5,880 nucleotides of DNA from Leptospiraceae bacterium (GTDB lineage Bacteria; Spirochaetota; Leptospiria; Leptospirales; Leptospiraceae). The position numbers and the translations under genes were made by a program. The stretch is from contig JAIXRB010000051.1 in the NCBI GenBank assembly GCA_027485405.1, forward strand, positions 1-5,880, written 5' to 3'. Of the stretch, positions 5,860 through 5,880 are shown piece by piece; positions within the stretch are counted from its first letter, which is position 1; each line of letters starts with the position of its first letter. The notes below the pieces were generated by a model. That model had not been told where the DNA came from, did no database searches, and worked only from the letters and a program-made list of their open reading frames with translations.

Positions 5860-5880
5860 TTTTTTGCCTTGGGTGTGGGA
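5856..5880 (-). CDS. C-terminal end of a further operon gene (partial)
   Basis: On the - strand the frame entering from the right edge reads …PTPKAKK then TGA at 5858-5856, overlapping the next gene's ATG as ATGA. A Lys-rich tail and a 4-base overlap are typical for this operon, so it is probably the end of another phage gene. Only about seven residues are visible, so no product can be named. Confidence 0.35.

Overview
The window looks like spirochaete chromosome, most probably Leptospira. Three things point there: a secreted protein with the discoidin-like domain found in many Leptospira surface proteins, a spirochaete-style small lipoprotein, and moderate-to-low G+C. The genus call rests on recognised protein families, not on a marker gene, and I do not call a species.

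The left part (1-3546) is chromosomal-type sequence, all on the + strand. It holds a possible 3' end of an upstream gene (2-124), a secreted discoidin/'NADase-type glycan-binding' domain protein (169-882), and an AsmA-family envelope protein (979-3015). The AsmA gene is interrupted by one in-frame TAA at codon 35, directly after its N-terminal membrane anchor. Next comes about 400 bases of decayed-looking sequence with a short piece that may derive from a CPBP-type membrane protease. Last is a 41-residue lipoprotein gene (3421-3546). The nonsense codon and the apparent gene remnants suggest a locus undergoing decay.

The right part (3663-5880) is a tightly packed operon on the - strand that reads like a piece of the early/middle region of a Mu-like (transposable) phage. 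In transcription order it has the tail of an unseen gene, a 72-residue protein, a DPPY-type DNA methyltransferase, a MazG-like nucleotide pyrophosphohydrolase relative, a 179-residue helical protein with an internal duplication, and a GemA (Mu gp16, DUF1018) homologue. Genes abut or overlap by a few bases, and ribosome-binding sequences lie inside the last codons of the preceding gene, so translation is probably coupled. The two regions converge on a 116-base intergenic stretch (3547-3662). In Mu, mor follows gemA. Here nothing phage-like follows it, so the edge of the element probably falls in this stretch.

The methyltransferase and the MazG-like enzyme would act on phage or host DNA and on the nucleotide pool, and GemA is an early phage regulator. 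I see no clearly new defence system, CRISPR array, RNA gene or insertion sequence. The most notable observations are the AsmA nonsense codon, the abrupt end of the phage module after gemA, the 59-codon-offset duplication in the 179-residue protein, and the repeated 15-base gene-end/ribosome-binding cassette.
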